Source: Pseudomonas sihuiensis
GTDB lineage: Bacteria > Pseudomonadota > Gammaproteobacteria > Pseudomonadales > Pseudomonadaceae
DNA length: 64,000 nucleotides
NCBI RefSeq assembly: GCF_900106015.1
Contig: NZ_LT629797.1
Coordinates: forward strand, 3,348,001 to 3,412,000
Direction of reading: 5' to 3'
This document shows positions 56,212-64,000 of the stretch, piece by piece; positions within the stretch are counted from its first letter, which is position 1, and the number at the start of each line of letters is the position of its first letter. The notes beneath the pieces were generated by a model. The model made no database searches. It saw only the letters and a list, made by a program, of their open reading frames with translations, and was not told the origin of the DNA. Position numbers and translations under genes: made by a program.

Positions 56212-56749
56212 GTAGGAGCCGGCTTGCCGGCGATGCGCCCCCGCAACGCTTCTCCACAACAGTCGCGGCTAAAGCCCCTCCCACAAAAGCGTGGCGGGCC
56301 GCAATCGCGTATCCCGGATGAAATCCGGGAGCAGGCGCCCACAAAAGCCCCGGATTGCATCCGGGCTACGGTATTGATTGCTGGTCGTGGGAGCGGCTTC
56401 AGCCGCGATTGTCACCGAACCGGAAATCGCTTCGCGGCTAAAGCCGCTCCTACGGAAACCGTTGCCGTCCGCAATTTGTAGCCCGGATGAAATCCGGGGA
56501 TCAGGCGCCGCAAAAGCCCCGGATTGCATCCGGGCTACCCGTGCCAACCCTTGCGTAGGAGCCGGCTTGCCGGCGATGTGCCACCCGCAACGCTTCCCCA
56601 CAACAGTCGCGGCTAAAGCCCCTCCCACAAAAGCGTGGCGGGCCGCAATTGCGTAGCCCGGATGAAATCCGGGGGCCTGCCCTTTATGCAATCAACAATT
56701 GGCGGGTTGCACCCGCCCTACATCGCCAGTAGGGCGGGTGAAACCCGCC
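56212..56749. repeat. Array of REP-like repeats with an internal tandem duplication
   Basis: About 540 bp packed with palindromic repeats between the activator and the permease. GTAGGAGCCGGCTTGCCGGCG units open near 56212 and 56555. GTAGCCCGGATGAAATCCGGG / CCCCGGATTGCATCCGGGCTAC units lie at about 56309-56368, 56478-56538 and 56652-56673. A GGAGCGGCTTCAGCCGCGA pair lies near 56390-56455 and a GGCGGGTTGCACCCGCCCTAC pair at about 56701-56749. Segments 56212-56328 and 56555-56673 are nearly identical, so the array grew by duplication. No ORF of note. Confidence 0.8.
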
Positions 56750-56790
56750 GGATGGGAACCGGGCGGGCGCAATTATGAAAACCACCAACG

Positions 56791-56855
56791 TCCAATTTTC
56801 TGGACTAAAAATCAATAAACCATCCAAAAACCTGGACTAAATCCAGAAATATGGA
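56791..56855 (+). promoter_or_regulatory. Three TCCA-N6-TGGA enhancer sites upstream of the permease gene
   Basis: Perfect matches at 56791-56804, 56823-56836 and 56842-56855; the right half extends to TGGAC in each. Centres are 32 and 19 bp apart. They lie about 135-185 bp before the start expected from the sigma-54 promoter at 56957-56972, which is the usual enhancer distance. Likely ligand is the sigma-54 activator encoded at 54739-56199. Confidence 0.65.
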
Positions 56856-56956
56856 CAGCTGCGTCACTCGCCCCGCCCATCTTAAAACACACACTCAAGC
56901 CTGAAACCCTCGCTGCAGAGGCCTCCCGCCCTATCGACCAAAGTCGTAACGCCGCC

Positions 56957-56972
56957 TGGCACGACTCTGGCT
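56957..56972 (+). promoter_or_regulatory. Sigma-54 (-24/-12) promoter of the permease/CoA-transferase unit
   Basis: TGGCACGACTCTGGCT keeps the GG and GC with exactly 10 bases between; the -24 half is consensus (CTGGCACG) and the -12 half (TGGCT) differs by one base from TTGCT. Start expected near 56983, 78 bp before the ATG. Confidence 0.7.
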
Positions 56973-57060
56973 CTATATCCGGCAAAGGCGCGCTGCCGCA
57001 TCCGCGCCTTCCCGATAAAACGGCCTCGAGCCGCTAGAACAACAACAAAAGGAACCACCC

Positions 57061-58446
57061 ATGGGTACCCTCGGTATTCTGATTTCCCTCGCATTGTTGA
57101 TGTACCTCGCCTATCGCGGCATCAACGTCCTAATTCTCGCCCCACTGCTGGCCCTGCTGGCGTTGCTGTTCGCCGGCGACATCGCTCTGCTGCTGCCCAC
57201 CTACACCCAGGTGTTCATGAAGGCCATGGGCGGCTACGTGATCCAGTTCTTCCCGCTGTTCCTGCTGGGTGCACTGTTCGGCAAGTTGATGGACGACTCG
57301 GGATCGGCGCGTGCCATCGCCCACGGCATAGTCGCGAAAGTGGGCAGCGAGCGCGCCATCCTGGCCATCGTGCTGGCCTGCGGCATCCTCACCTACGGCG
57401 GCGTGTCGCTGTTCGTGGTGGCCTTCGCCGTGTACCCGATCGGCGCCGCGCTGTTCCGCGAGGCGGGCATTCCCAAGCGCCTGATCCCCGGTGCAATCGC
57501 CCTCGGCTCGTTCACCTTCACCATGACCGCGCTGCCCGGCACGCCGGCGATCCAGAACGCCATCCCCAACCCCTTCTTCGGCACCGACGCCTTCGCCGCG
57601 CCGGGCCTGGGGGTGATCGCCGGCCTGATCATGTTCGGCCTCGGCACCTGGTGGCTCACCGCGCAGTCACGCAAGCTGATGGCCGCGGGTGAAGGCTACG
57701 GCGAGCACCGCGACGACCCGGTCGTCGAAGAGCGTCGCGACATTCCCGGCTTCTGGCTGGCGCTGCTGCCGATCTTCGTGGTCATCGCCCTCAATTTCCT
57801 GATGGCCAAGCAGATCCTGCCGGCCGTCGACACCAGCTACCTGGCCAAGCCGGAATACGGCGGCCTGCAGGACGCCAAGTCGCTGATCGGTATCTGGTCG
57901 ATCATCGTCGCCCTCAGCGCCGCCATCGTGCTGCTGATCGCCATGCACTGGAAGCGCTGGATGGACCTGAAGAAGAGCGTCAACGACGGCGCCTTCGGCT
58001 CCATGCTGCCGATCCTCAACACCGCCGCCGAGGTGGGTTACGGCACGGTGATCGCATCCCTGGCCGGCTTCGTCATCATCCGTGACCTGGTACTGGGCGT
58101 CTCCAGCAACCCGCTGATCTCCGAAGCGGTGGCGGTGAACATCCTCGCCGGTATCACCGGTTCCGCCTCCGGCGGTATGTCGATCGCGCTGAAGACCCTC
58201 GGCGCGCAGTACCTGGAAATGGCCAACGCCGTCGGCATCAGCCCCGAGCTGCTGCACCGCGTCGCCGCCATGGCCTCGGGCTGCATGGACACCCTGCCGC
58301 ACAACGGCGCGGTGATCTCGCTGCTGGCGATCTGCAAGCTCACCCACCGCGAGTCGTACAAGTTCATCTTCGTCAACACCGTGGCCTTCCCACTGGTGGC
58401 GTTGGTTGTGGTGATCACCCTGGGCACCCTGTTTGGCAGTTTCTGA
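57061..58446 (+). CDS. GntP-family permease
   Basis: 461 residues, about 12-13 transmembrane helices. Conserved stretches: [23 protein letters not shown] cut at [40 protein letters not shown], and C-terminal [22 protein letters not shown] lies before ATG 57061. The GntP family takes up gluconate or other carboxylates. Its pairing with a CoA-transferase and a PAS/sigma-54 activator suggests a short-chain or hydroxy acid such as 3-hydroxybutyrate, by analogy with PA2004; not proven. Confidence 0.88.
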   Translation: MGTLGILISLALLMYLAYRGINVLILAPLLALLALLFAGDIALLLPTYTQVFMKAMGGYVIQFFPLFLLGALFGKLMDDSGSARAIAHGIVAKVGSERAILAIVLACGILTYGGVSLFVVAFAVYPIGAALFREAGIPKRLIPGAIALGSFTFTMTALPGTPAIQNAIPNPFFGTDAFAAPGLGVIAGLIMFGLGTWWLTAQSRKLMAAGEGYGEHRDDPVVEERRDIPGFWLALLPIFVVIALNFLMAKQILPAVDTSYLAKPEYGGLQDAKSLIGIWSIIVALSAAIVLLIAMHWKRWMDLKKSVNDGAFGSMLPILNTAAEVGYGTVIASLAGFVIIRDLVLGVSSNPLISEAVAVNILAGITGSASGGMSIALKTLGAQYLEMANAVGISPELLHRVAAMASGCMDTLPHNGAVISLLAICKLTHRESYKFIFVNTVAFPLVALVVVITLGTLFGSF

Positions 58447-58499
58447 GCCATAAGCCTCTGGGAGCCCCCCAGACGCTGCACTGTCGCTCAGCAAAAGGT

Positions 58500-58562
58500 G
58501 TAGGAGCCAGCTTGCTGGCGATGCTTTTGAACCGCATGGATCGCCGGCAAGCCGGCTCCTAC
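58500..58562. repeat. GTAGGAGC-family inverted repeat between permease and CoA-transferase
   Basis: GTAGGAGCCAGCTTGCTGGCGAT (from 58500) faces ATCGCCGGCAAGCCGGCTCCTAC (to 58562), with two compensating differences in the arms. It lies inside the 143-bp gap of a likely operon and ends 27 bp before the CoA-transferase start. Confidence 0.75.
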
Positions 58563-58589
58563 ATGACCCCTTCGTCACGAGTACCCGCA

Positions 58590-60143
58590 ATGAGCAAGAT
58601 CATGACCGCCGCCGAAGCCGTGGCGCGCATCCCGGACAACGCCAACCTGGCCACCGGCGGCTTCGTCGGCATCGGCTTCGCCGAGCAGATCGCCATCGCT
58701 CTGGAGCAGCGCTTCCTCGCTGAACAGGCGCCGCGCGATCTGACCCTGGTGTATGCCGCCGGCCAAGGCGACGGCAAGGGTCGCGGCCTCAACCACCTGG
58801 CCCATGAAGGTCTGGTGCGCCGGGTGATCGGCGGGCACTGGGGCCTGGTGCCGGGGTTGCAGAAGCTGGCGGTGGACAACCGCATCGAGGCCTACAACCT
58901 GCCGCAGGGGGTGATCTCCCAGCTGTTTCGCGATATCGCCGCCGGCAAGCCGGGACAGCTGTCGCGGGTAGGCCTGGGCACTTACGTCGACCCGCGCCAC
59001 GGTGGCGGCAAGCTCAATGCACGCACCACTGCCGATCTGGTGCGGTTGATGCCCATCGATGGCGAGGACTACCTGTTCTACCCGACCTTCCCGATCAACG
59101 TCGGCATCGTTCGCGCTACCAGCGCCGACCCTGACGGCAACCTCAGTTTCGAGCGTGAGGCGCTGACCATCGAGAGCCTGGCCATCGCCATGGCCGCGCG
59201 CAATAGCGGCGGCCTGGTGATCGCCCAGGTCGAGCGGGTGGTCGAGCGCGGCTCGCTCAACCCACGCCAGGTGAAGATTCCCGGCATCCTGGTGGATTGC
59301 GTGGTGGTGGCCGAGCCGGCCAATCACCAGCAGACCTTCGCCACCGCCTACAACCCCGCCTTCGCCGCCGAGACCCGCGTACCGGTGGACAGCCTGACGC
59401 CCATGCCGCTGGACGTGCGCAAGCTGATCGCCCGCCGCGCGGCGCTGGAGCTGAAAGCGGACGCGGTGGTGAATCTCGGCATCGGCATGCCCGAGGGCGT
59501 GGCAGCGGTGGCCGCCGAAGAAGGCGTGATCGAGCGCCTGACGCTGACCGCCGAACCCGGCGTGATCGGCGGCGTACCGGCCTCTGGCCTGGACTTCGGC
59601 GCGGCGAGCAACCATAGCGCCTTGCTCGACCAGCCTTATCAGTTCGATTTCTATGACGGCGGCGGCCTGGACATCGCCTTCCTCGGCCTGGCCCAGGCCG
59701 ATGCGGCGGGCAACCTCAACGTGTCCAAGTTCGGCAGTCGGCTGGCCGGGGCTGGCGGTTTTATCAACATCAGCCAGAACGCCAAGCAGGTGGTGTTCGT
59801 CGGCACCTTCAGCGCCGGCAAACAGGACATCCGCATCGAAGACGGCCAACTGCGCATCGTCGAGGACGGCGAGCTACGCAAGTTCGTCGCCGAGGTGGAG
59901 CACCGCACCTTCGCCGGTCGCCTGGCCGCCGAGCGTGGCCAGCCGGTGCTCTACGTCACCGAGCGCTGCGTGCTGCGCCTGAGTGTCGAAGGGCTGGAAC
60001 TGATCGAAGTGGCGCCGGGCGTGGATATCGAGCGCGACATCCTCGCGCGTATGGACTTCGCCCCCATCGTGCGCCAGCCGAAGCTGATGGATGCACGACT
60101 GTTCCGCCCCGAGCCCATCGGCCTGGGGCAATGCCTAGCCTGA
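58590..60143 (+). CDS. Single-chain acyl-CoA:acetate/3-ketoacid CoA-transferase (Pct/YdiF type)
   Basis: 517 residues from ATG 58590 ([11 protein letters not shown]); the Met four codons on is an alternative. Two CoA-transferase domains in one chain: the N-terminal with [13 protein letters not shown] and the C-terminal with [16 protein letters not shown]. The nucleophile Glu is in [12 protein letters not shown] (about residue 326), the EPG motif of propionate-type enzymes, and [10 protein letters not shown] follows. Moves CoA between short-chain acids, activating the acid imported by the GntP-type permease upstream. Confidence 0.88.
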   Translation: MSKIMTAAEAVARIPDNANLATGGFVGIGFAEQIAIALEQRFLAEQAPRDLTLVYAAGQGDGKGRGLNHLAHEGLVRRVIGGHWGLVPGLQKLAVDNRIEAYNLPQGVISQLFRDIAAGKPGQLSRVGLGTYVDPRHGGGKLNARTTADLVRLMPIDGEDYLFYPTFPINVGIVRATSADPDGNLSFEREALTIESLAIAMAARNSGGLVIAQVERVVERGSLNPRQVKIPGILVDCVVVAEPANHQQTFATAYNPAFAAETRVPVDSLTPMPLDVRKLIARRAALELKADAVVNLGIGMPEGVAAVAAEEGVIERLTLTAEPGVIGGVPASGLDFGAASNHSALLDQPYQFDFYDGGGLDIAFLGLAQADAAGNLNVSKFGSRLAGAGGFINISQNAKQVVFVGTFSAGKQDIRIEDGQLRIVEDGELRKFVAEVEHRTFAGRLAAERGQPVLYVTERCVLRLSVEGLELIEVAPGVDIERDILARMDFAPIVRQPKLMDARLFRPEPIGLGQCLA

Positions 60144-60172
60144 CGCCCGGCCACTCTTTGAGCGTGAACTTA

Positions 60173-60197
60173 CGGGCCTGAACAGGCCCGTTTTTTT
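60173..60197 (+). terminator. Rho-independent terminator after the CoA-transferase
   Basis: CGGGCCTG-AA-CAGGCCCG with perfect 8-bp arms followed by seven T, 30 bp after the stop. Confidence 0.92.
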
Positions 60198-60246
60198 GTC
60201 CGCAATCCAGCGCAAACCGGAACAATGCCCATCGGCGCGTCCCACC

Positions 60247-61212
60247 CTACGTCTTTTCCCCCAGCTTATGCCGCGCGGCGTACAGGCAGATCATCTCCAT
60301 CGCCAGGGTGGCGCCGGCCAGCGCGGTGACCTCGGCGTTGTCGTAGGGCGGCGCCACTTCCACCACGTCCATGCCGATCAGGTTGATGCCGCGCAGACCG
60401 CGCAGGATCTCCAGCGCCTGATGGCTGGAAAGGCCGCCACACACCGGTGTGCCGGTGCCGGGGGCGAAGGCCGGGTCGAGGCAGTCGATGTCGAAGGTCA
60501 GGTACACCGGATGCTCGCCCACCCGCGCACGAATGCGCTCGGCGATCTGCTCCGGCGTACTGCGATGCACCTCGCGGGCATCGAGTACCTGGAAGCCCAT
60601 CACGTCGTCGTTGGTGGTGCGCAGGCCGACCTGCACCGAGCGCGACGGATCGACCAGGCCTTCGCGCGCGGCGTGATAGAACATGGTGCCGTGGTCGATG
60701 CGTTTGCCTTCCTCGTCCGGCCAGGTGTCGCTGTGCGCATCGAAGTGGATCAGCGCCAGGGTGCCGTGTTTCTTCGCATGGGCCTTGAGCAGCGGATAGC
60801 TGATGAAATGATCGCCGCCCAGAGTCAGCAACGCGCTGCCAGCTTCGAGAATGCGCGTGGCATGCGCCTCGATCACCTCCGGGGTGTCCTGCGGCGTGCC
60901 GTGGTCGAAATAGCAGTCGCCGTAGTCGACGCAGGCGAGCAGGTCGAAGGGGTCGAACTCCCAGGGAAAATGCCGCGCCCAGGCCGACTGGATCGACGCG
61001 GCGCGGATCGCCCGCGGGCCGAAGCGGCTGCCGGGCCGGTTGGTGGTGGCGGTGTCGAACGGTACGCCGCTGATGGCCAGGTCCACGCCGGTGAGGTCAC
61101 GGCTGTAGCGCCGGCGCATGAAGCTGGTGATGCCGGCGTAGGTGGGCTCGGCGGCGGTGCCGTAGAGGCTGGCGCGGGTGATGGCCTGGTCGTTGTCGAA
61201 GGCTTGGTCCAT
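60247..61212 (-). CDS. speB: Agmatinase SpeB
   Basis: 321 residues from ATG 61212 (MDQAFDNDQ); an in-frame reading from 61317 would run into the upstream gene. Binuclear manganese ureohydrolase that converts agmatine to putrescine and urea. Metal ligands are in GGDHF, HFDAHSDTW and FDIDCLDPAFAPGTGTP. It resembles E. coli SpeB more closely than the guanidinobutyrase/guanidinopropionase paralogues (e.g. GMDVVEVAPPYD), but related substrates cannot be excluded. Upstream on the same strand is a polyamine-type binding protein, 52 bp away. Confidence 0.87.
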   Translation of the reverse strand: MDQAFDNDQAITRASLYGTAAEPTYAGITSFMRRRYSRDLTGVDLAISGVPFDTATTNRPGSRFGPRAIRAASIQSAWARHFPWEFDPFDLLACVDYGDCYFDHGTPQDTPEVIEAHATRILEAGSALLTLGGDHFISYPLLKAHAKKHGTLALIHFDAHSDTWPDEEGKRIDHGTMFYHAAREGLVDPSRSVQVGLRTTNDDVMGFQVLDAREVHRSTPEQIAERIRARVGEHPVYLTFDIDCLDPAFAPGTGTPVCGGLSSHQALEILRGLRGINLIGMDVVEVAPPYDNAEVTALAGATLAMEMICLYAARHKLGEKT

Positions 61213-61264
61213 GGTCGAATACTCGTTTCGGTGATGTTCGCGAGCAGAGCTCGCTCCTACGGAC

Positions 61265-62338
61265 TCAGTACTGGCTGCGGAAGGCTGTCCACAGGCGGGT
61301 GCGCTGACGCTGCTCACGCAGGCTCAGCACTTCTTCGGCGAACAGGCGCGCACGCACGGCTTCGGGCGGGTAGATATCCGGTTCACCGCTCACCGCCTCG
61401 TCCAGCAGGGGCGTGGCGGCGCGGTTGGCGTTGGCGAAGAACAGCTCGTTGGTCAGCTCGGCGATGGCCTCGGGCTGCAGCATGAAGTCGATGAACGCAC
61501 GGGCGTTGCCCGGATGCGGCGCGTCGGCGGGAATGGCCATGGTGTCGAACCAGATCAGCGTGCCTTCGCGCGGAATGCGGTAGAGCACCTCGAACGGCTG
61601 CCCGGCCTCGGCAGCGCGCGCAGCGGCCATGCCGGCGTCACCGGTGTAGGTCAGCGCCAGGCAGGTCTCGCCCTTGGCCAGGTCGTCGATCTGCCGGGCA
61701 TTGCCGATGTAGCGCAGGTTCGGTTGCAGCGCCGCGAGCAGCGCGCTGGCCGCGTCCAGATCGGCGCCTTTGGTGCTGTAGGGCGGCTTGCCCAGGTAAT
61801 TGAGGGCGATGGCTATCACCTCCTGCGGCGAGTCGAGCACGGAGATGCCGCAGTCCTTGAGCTTGCTGGCGTACTCGGGCTTGAACAGCAGGTCGAGGCT
61901 GTCCAGCGCCACACCGGGTAGGCGCTGTTCGACGGCCTGCTTGTTGATCGCCAGGCCCACGGTGCCCCAGGTGTAGGGCACACCGTACTGGTTGCCGGGG
62001 TCGACGCTGGCCAGCTTGGCCAGCAGTTCGGGGTCGAGGTTGCTGGCGTTTTTCAGCGCCCCCACTGGTTGCAGCGCCTTGGCCTGGATCGCCCGCGACA
62101 GGCCGCTGGAAGCGGGAAAGACCACGTCATAACCACTGCCCCCGGTCATCAACTTGCTCTCCAGCACATCGGTGCTGTCGAAGGTGTCGTATTTGACCCG
62201 GATGCCGGTTTCGGCCTGAAAGCGCGCGAGCCCCTGCGGCGCCACGTAGTCGGCCCAGTTGTACAGATTGAGCTGTTTCGGCTCGGCCATCAGCGGTGTG
62301 GCGATAGCCAGGAGCAGCAAGCTTGCAGCAAGACGCAT
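61265..62338 (-). CDS. Polyamine-type ABC substrate-binding protein (orphan)
   Basis: 357 residues, PotD/PotF/SpuD family. Signal peptide MRLAASLLLLAIATPLMA with GAGGAA before the ATG; then NLYNWADYVAPQGLARF and YDTFDSTDVLESKLMTGGSGYDVVFPAS, typical of spermidine/putrescine binders. No ATPase or permease genes adjoin, so it must use components encoded elsewhere or act as a sensor. Likely co-transcribed with speB, pointing to agmatine or putrescine as ligand (inference). Confidence 0.85.
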   Translation of the reverse strand: MRLAASLLLLAIATPLMAEPKQLNLYNWADYVAPQGLARFQAETGIRVKYDTFDSTDVLESKLMTGGSGYDVVFPASSGLSRAIQAKALQPVGALKNASNLDPELLAKLASVDPGNQYGVPYTWGTVGLAINKQAVEQRLPGVALDSLDLLFKPEYASKLKDCGISVLDSPQEVIAIALNYLGKPPYSTKGADLDAASALLAALQPNLRYIGNARQIDDLAKGETCLALTYTGDAGMAAARAAEAGQPFEVLYRIPREGTLIWFDTMAIPADAPHPGNARAFIDFMLQPEAIAELTNELFFANANRAATPLLDEAVSGEPDIYPPEAVRARLFAEEVLSLREQRQRTRLWTAFRSQY

Positions 62339-62479
62339 GGTGGGTTCCTCGGGCAGATGCGGTTGGCCGTGCCTCTCTGCTGGAGGCTAGGCATGTCGGC
62401 ATCCTGCACCCGGCGTTGCTTCGGATAAATTCGAAGTGTTCTACTCCAACATCGACAGCCATCAATGTATGGAGCACAC

Positions 62480-63376
62480 ATGCTCAGCCAACTGCGCGAC
62501 CTCGACCTGCAACTGCTGCGGCTGTTCGTCACCGTGGTGGAGAGCGGCGGCTTCAGCGCCGCGCAGGGTGAGCTGGGCATCGGCCAGTCGACCATCAGCA
62601 CACAGATGGCCAAGCTGGAAACCCGCCTGGGCTTTCGCCTGTGCGAGCGCGGCAAGGCCGGCTTTCGCCTGACACCCAAGGGCGAGCAGGTGCTGGCTGC
62701 CACACGCAAGCTGTTCGCCGCCATCGAGACCTTCAAGGGCGAAGCCCAGGGCATGGCCGACAAGCTGCTCGGCGAGCTGCGCATCGGTCTATCGGAGGCG
62801 CTATCGGACGAGGTGATCGAGCGTATCGGCAAGGCCGTCGGACGTTTTCGCCAGCGCAACCAGGCGGTGCAGATCGAACTGCTCAGCGCCATGCCCGCCG
62901 AGCTGGAGCGACGCCTGCTGCAGGATCAGCTGCAACTGGCCATCGGCTATTTTTCCGGCAGCCAGACGGCGCTGGATTACCAACCACTGTTCGAGGAGCG
63001 CCAGCGCCTGTACTGCGGCAGCCAACATCCGCTGTTCGCGCGGCAAACGCTGAGCGCCGACGACCTGCAGGACTGCGACCGGGTTGTGCATCCCTATCGT
63101 TTCATCGCCGCCGACGAGCCCTGGCAGGGCGGTAGCAGCAGCGCCCGTTGCGAGCAGGTCGAGGGCAGCCTGGCGTTCATCCTCTCCGGCGCGCACCTGG
63201 GCTATCTGCCCGAGCACATTGCCCAACCCTGGGTGAACCGCGGTGGCCTGCGCGCGCTGCCCGGCACCTGGGATTTCACCGTGCAGTTTCGCCTGGCCAG
63301 TCACCGTGGCCATCCGCCCAGCGAGGCGCAGAAGGCCTTCAGCGAAGATCTGCTGGATGCATTCAGCACCTGCTGA
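62480..63376 (+). CDS. LysR-family transcriptional regulator
   Basis: 298 residues from ATG 62480, with GGAG about 6 bases upstream; ATG 62465 adds five residues. N-terminal winged HTH (LQLLRLFVTVVESGGFSAAQGELGIGQSTISTQMAKLE cut at the turn) and C-terminal LysR substrate-binding domain (about 90-295). Divergent from the binding-protein/speB pair over 141 bp, so it probably controls agmatine/polyamine genes and itself; this is inferred from layout alone. Confidence 0.88.
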   Translation: MLSQLRDLDLQLLRLFVTVVESGGFSAAQGELGIGQSTISTQMAKLETRLGFRLCERGKAGFRLTPKGEQVLAATRKLFAAIETFKGEAQGMADKLLGELRIGLSEALSDEVIERIGKAVGRFRQRNQAVQIELLSAMPAELERRLLQDQLQLAIGYFSGSQTALDYQPLFEERQRLYCGSQHPLFARQTLSADDLQDCDRVVHPYRFIAADEPWQGGSSSARCEQVEGSLAFILSGAHLGYLPEHIAQPWVNRGGLRALPGTWDFTVQFRLASHRGHPPSEAQKAFSEDLLDAFSTC

Positions 63377-63431
63377 AACATCCGGGGTCTATAGTGGTTG
63401 TTCCTTCCTCACCTCACCTTCTGGAGTACAC

Positions 63432-63986
63432 ATGAGCAAGACTTACAACGTCGCCGTACTGGTCGGCAGCCTGCGTAAAGCCTCCATCAACCGCAAACTG
63501 GCCCTGGCGCTGGCCGATCTGGCACCAGCCTCGCTGAATCTGGAAATCCTCGAGATCGGCGACCTGCCGCTGTACAACGAAGACGCCGACGGGGATACCG
63601 CTCCGGCCTCCTACGCGCCGTTTCGCAGCAAGCTCAAGGCGGCCGACGCGGTGCTGTTCATCACCCCCGAATACAACCGCTCGATCCCGGCGCCGATGAA
63701 GAACGCCATCGATGTCGGCTCACGCCCGTATGGCCAGAGCGGCTTCAGCGGTAAACCAGGCGCCGTGCTCAGTGCCTCGCCGGGCGCCGTTGGTGGCTTT
63801 GGTGCCAACCATCACCTGCGCCAGTGCCTGGTGTTCCTCGACGTGCATGTGCTGCAGCAGCCGGAGGCTTATCTCGGTGGCGCCGGCAACTTCTTCGACG
63901 AGAACGGCGTACTCAGCGACGGCATCAAGCCGTTCCTGCAGAAATTCATCGACGCCTATGCCGCCTGGGTAGCCAAGCAGGCCTGA
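63432..63986 (+). CDS. NADPH-dependent FMN reductase
   Basis: 184 residues from ATG 63432 (CTGGAG ribosome site). Flavodoxin-like fold: phosphate loop GSLRKASINRKLA, LPLYNED, TPEYNRSIPAPMKNAIDVGSRP cut at IPAPM, and GAVGGFGANHHLRQ. Relatives (ChrR/YieF, AzoR-like) reduce quinones, chromate or azo dyes with NAD(P)H. It follows the LysR gene by 55 bp; co-regulation is uncertain. Confidence 0.9.
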   Translation: MSKTYNVAVLVGSLRKASINRKLALALADLAPASLNLEILEIGDLPLYNEDADGDTAPASYAPFRSKLKAADAVLFITPEYNRSIPAPMKNAIDVGSRPYGQSGFSGKPGAVLSASPGAVGGFGANHHLRQCLVFLDVHVLQQPEAYLGGAGNFFDENGVLSDGIKPFLQKFIDAYAAWVAKQA

Positions 63987-64000
63987 TACCTCGCGCCGCC

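Noticed and set aside
56212..56749. Possible CRISPR array
   Set aside because: The repeats are palindromic REP-like units of unequal spacing and mixed families, without uniform spacers or cas genes.

Overview
The window is high-GC chromosomal DNA from a Pseudomonas. Most of it follows the gene order known from P. aeruginosa PAO1 around PA0575-PA0606 (rpoD, dnaG, rpsU, tsaD, plsY, folB/folK, cca, spoVR-yeaH-prkA, glpE, apaH/apaG, rsmA, pdxA, surA, lptD, amgK-murU, djlA-like, agtSR, agtABCD). The species is not resolved by eye; the P. mendocina/P. oleovorans group is a guess. Assignments rest on motifs, remembered family features and synteny, because no database search was possible.

Layout. 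1-9.3 kb: the 5' part of a PAS/sigma-54 enhancer-binding regulator, then a GABA/5-aminovalerate-type ABC importer (agtABCD) and its two-component system (agtSR), all on the minus strand. 9.4-12.8 kb: a DUF3530 exported protein, a DjlA-like co-chaperone and the murU-amgK MurNAc recycling pair. 13-20.7 kb: lptD-surA-pdxA-rsmA-apaG-apaH-glpE (outer-membrane biogenesis, vitamin B6, rRNA methylation, Ap4A hydrolysis). 20.9-25.9 kb: the prkA-yeaH-spoVR stress set. 26-34.6 kb: housekeeping genes for tRNA maturation, folate, phospholipid, t6A, S21, primase and sigma-70. 34.7-38.4 kb: rmcA, a large c-di-GMP enzyme, followed by a CAU tRNA whose acceptor stem fits tRNA-Ile2.

Directly after that tRNA, about 38.56-44.69 kb is a variable region. 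It holds a hipBA toxin-antitoxin pair with an array of four regularly spaced operators, an orphan palindrome, a MITE-like element, a NERD/zinc-ribbon protein, an NdpA-type nucleoid-associated protein, and, tightly coupled to the last, an unrecognised cytosolic-plus-membrane gene split by one in-frame TGA. The NdpA/membrane-protein pair is the best candidate here for an undescribed, possibly defence-related, two-gene system.

44.7-54.4 kb: egtB-egtD (ergothioneine), a Pmp3-like peptide, a convergent LuxR-type regulator/hybrid kinase pair beside a small lipoprotein whose promoter carries a perfect palindrome, a membrane diguanylate cyclase and a TRAP transporter (dctPQM type). 54.7-60.2 kb: a sigma-54 activator, a 540-bp intergenic repeat array, three TCCA-N6-TGGA sites upstream of a -24/-12 promoter, a GntP-type permease and a single-chain CoA-transferase, which together look like an inducible carboxylate uptake and activation unit. 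60.2-64 kb: agmatinase with a polyamine-type binding protein, a divergent LysR regulator and an NADPH-dependent FMN reductase.

Short palindromic repeats are common between genes: the GTAGGAGC family, the GTAGCCCGGAT family, the CCCTCTCCC family, and two copies of a 140-150 bp element with terminal inverted repeats.
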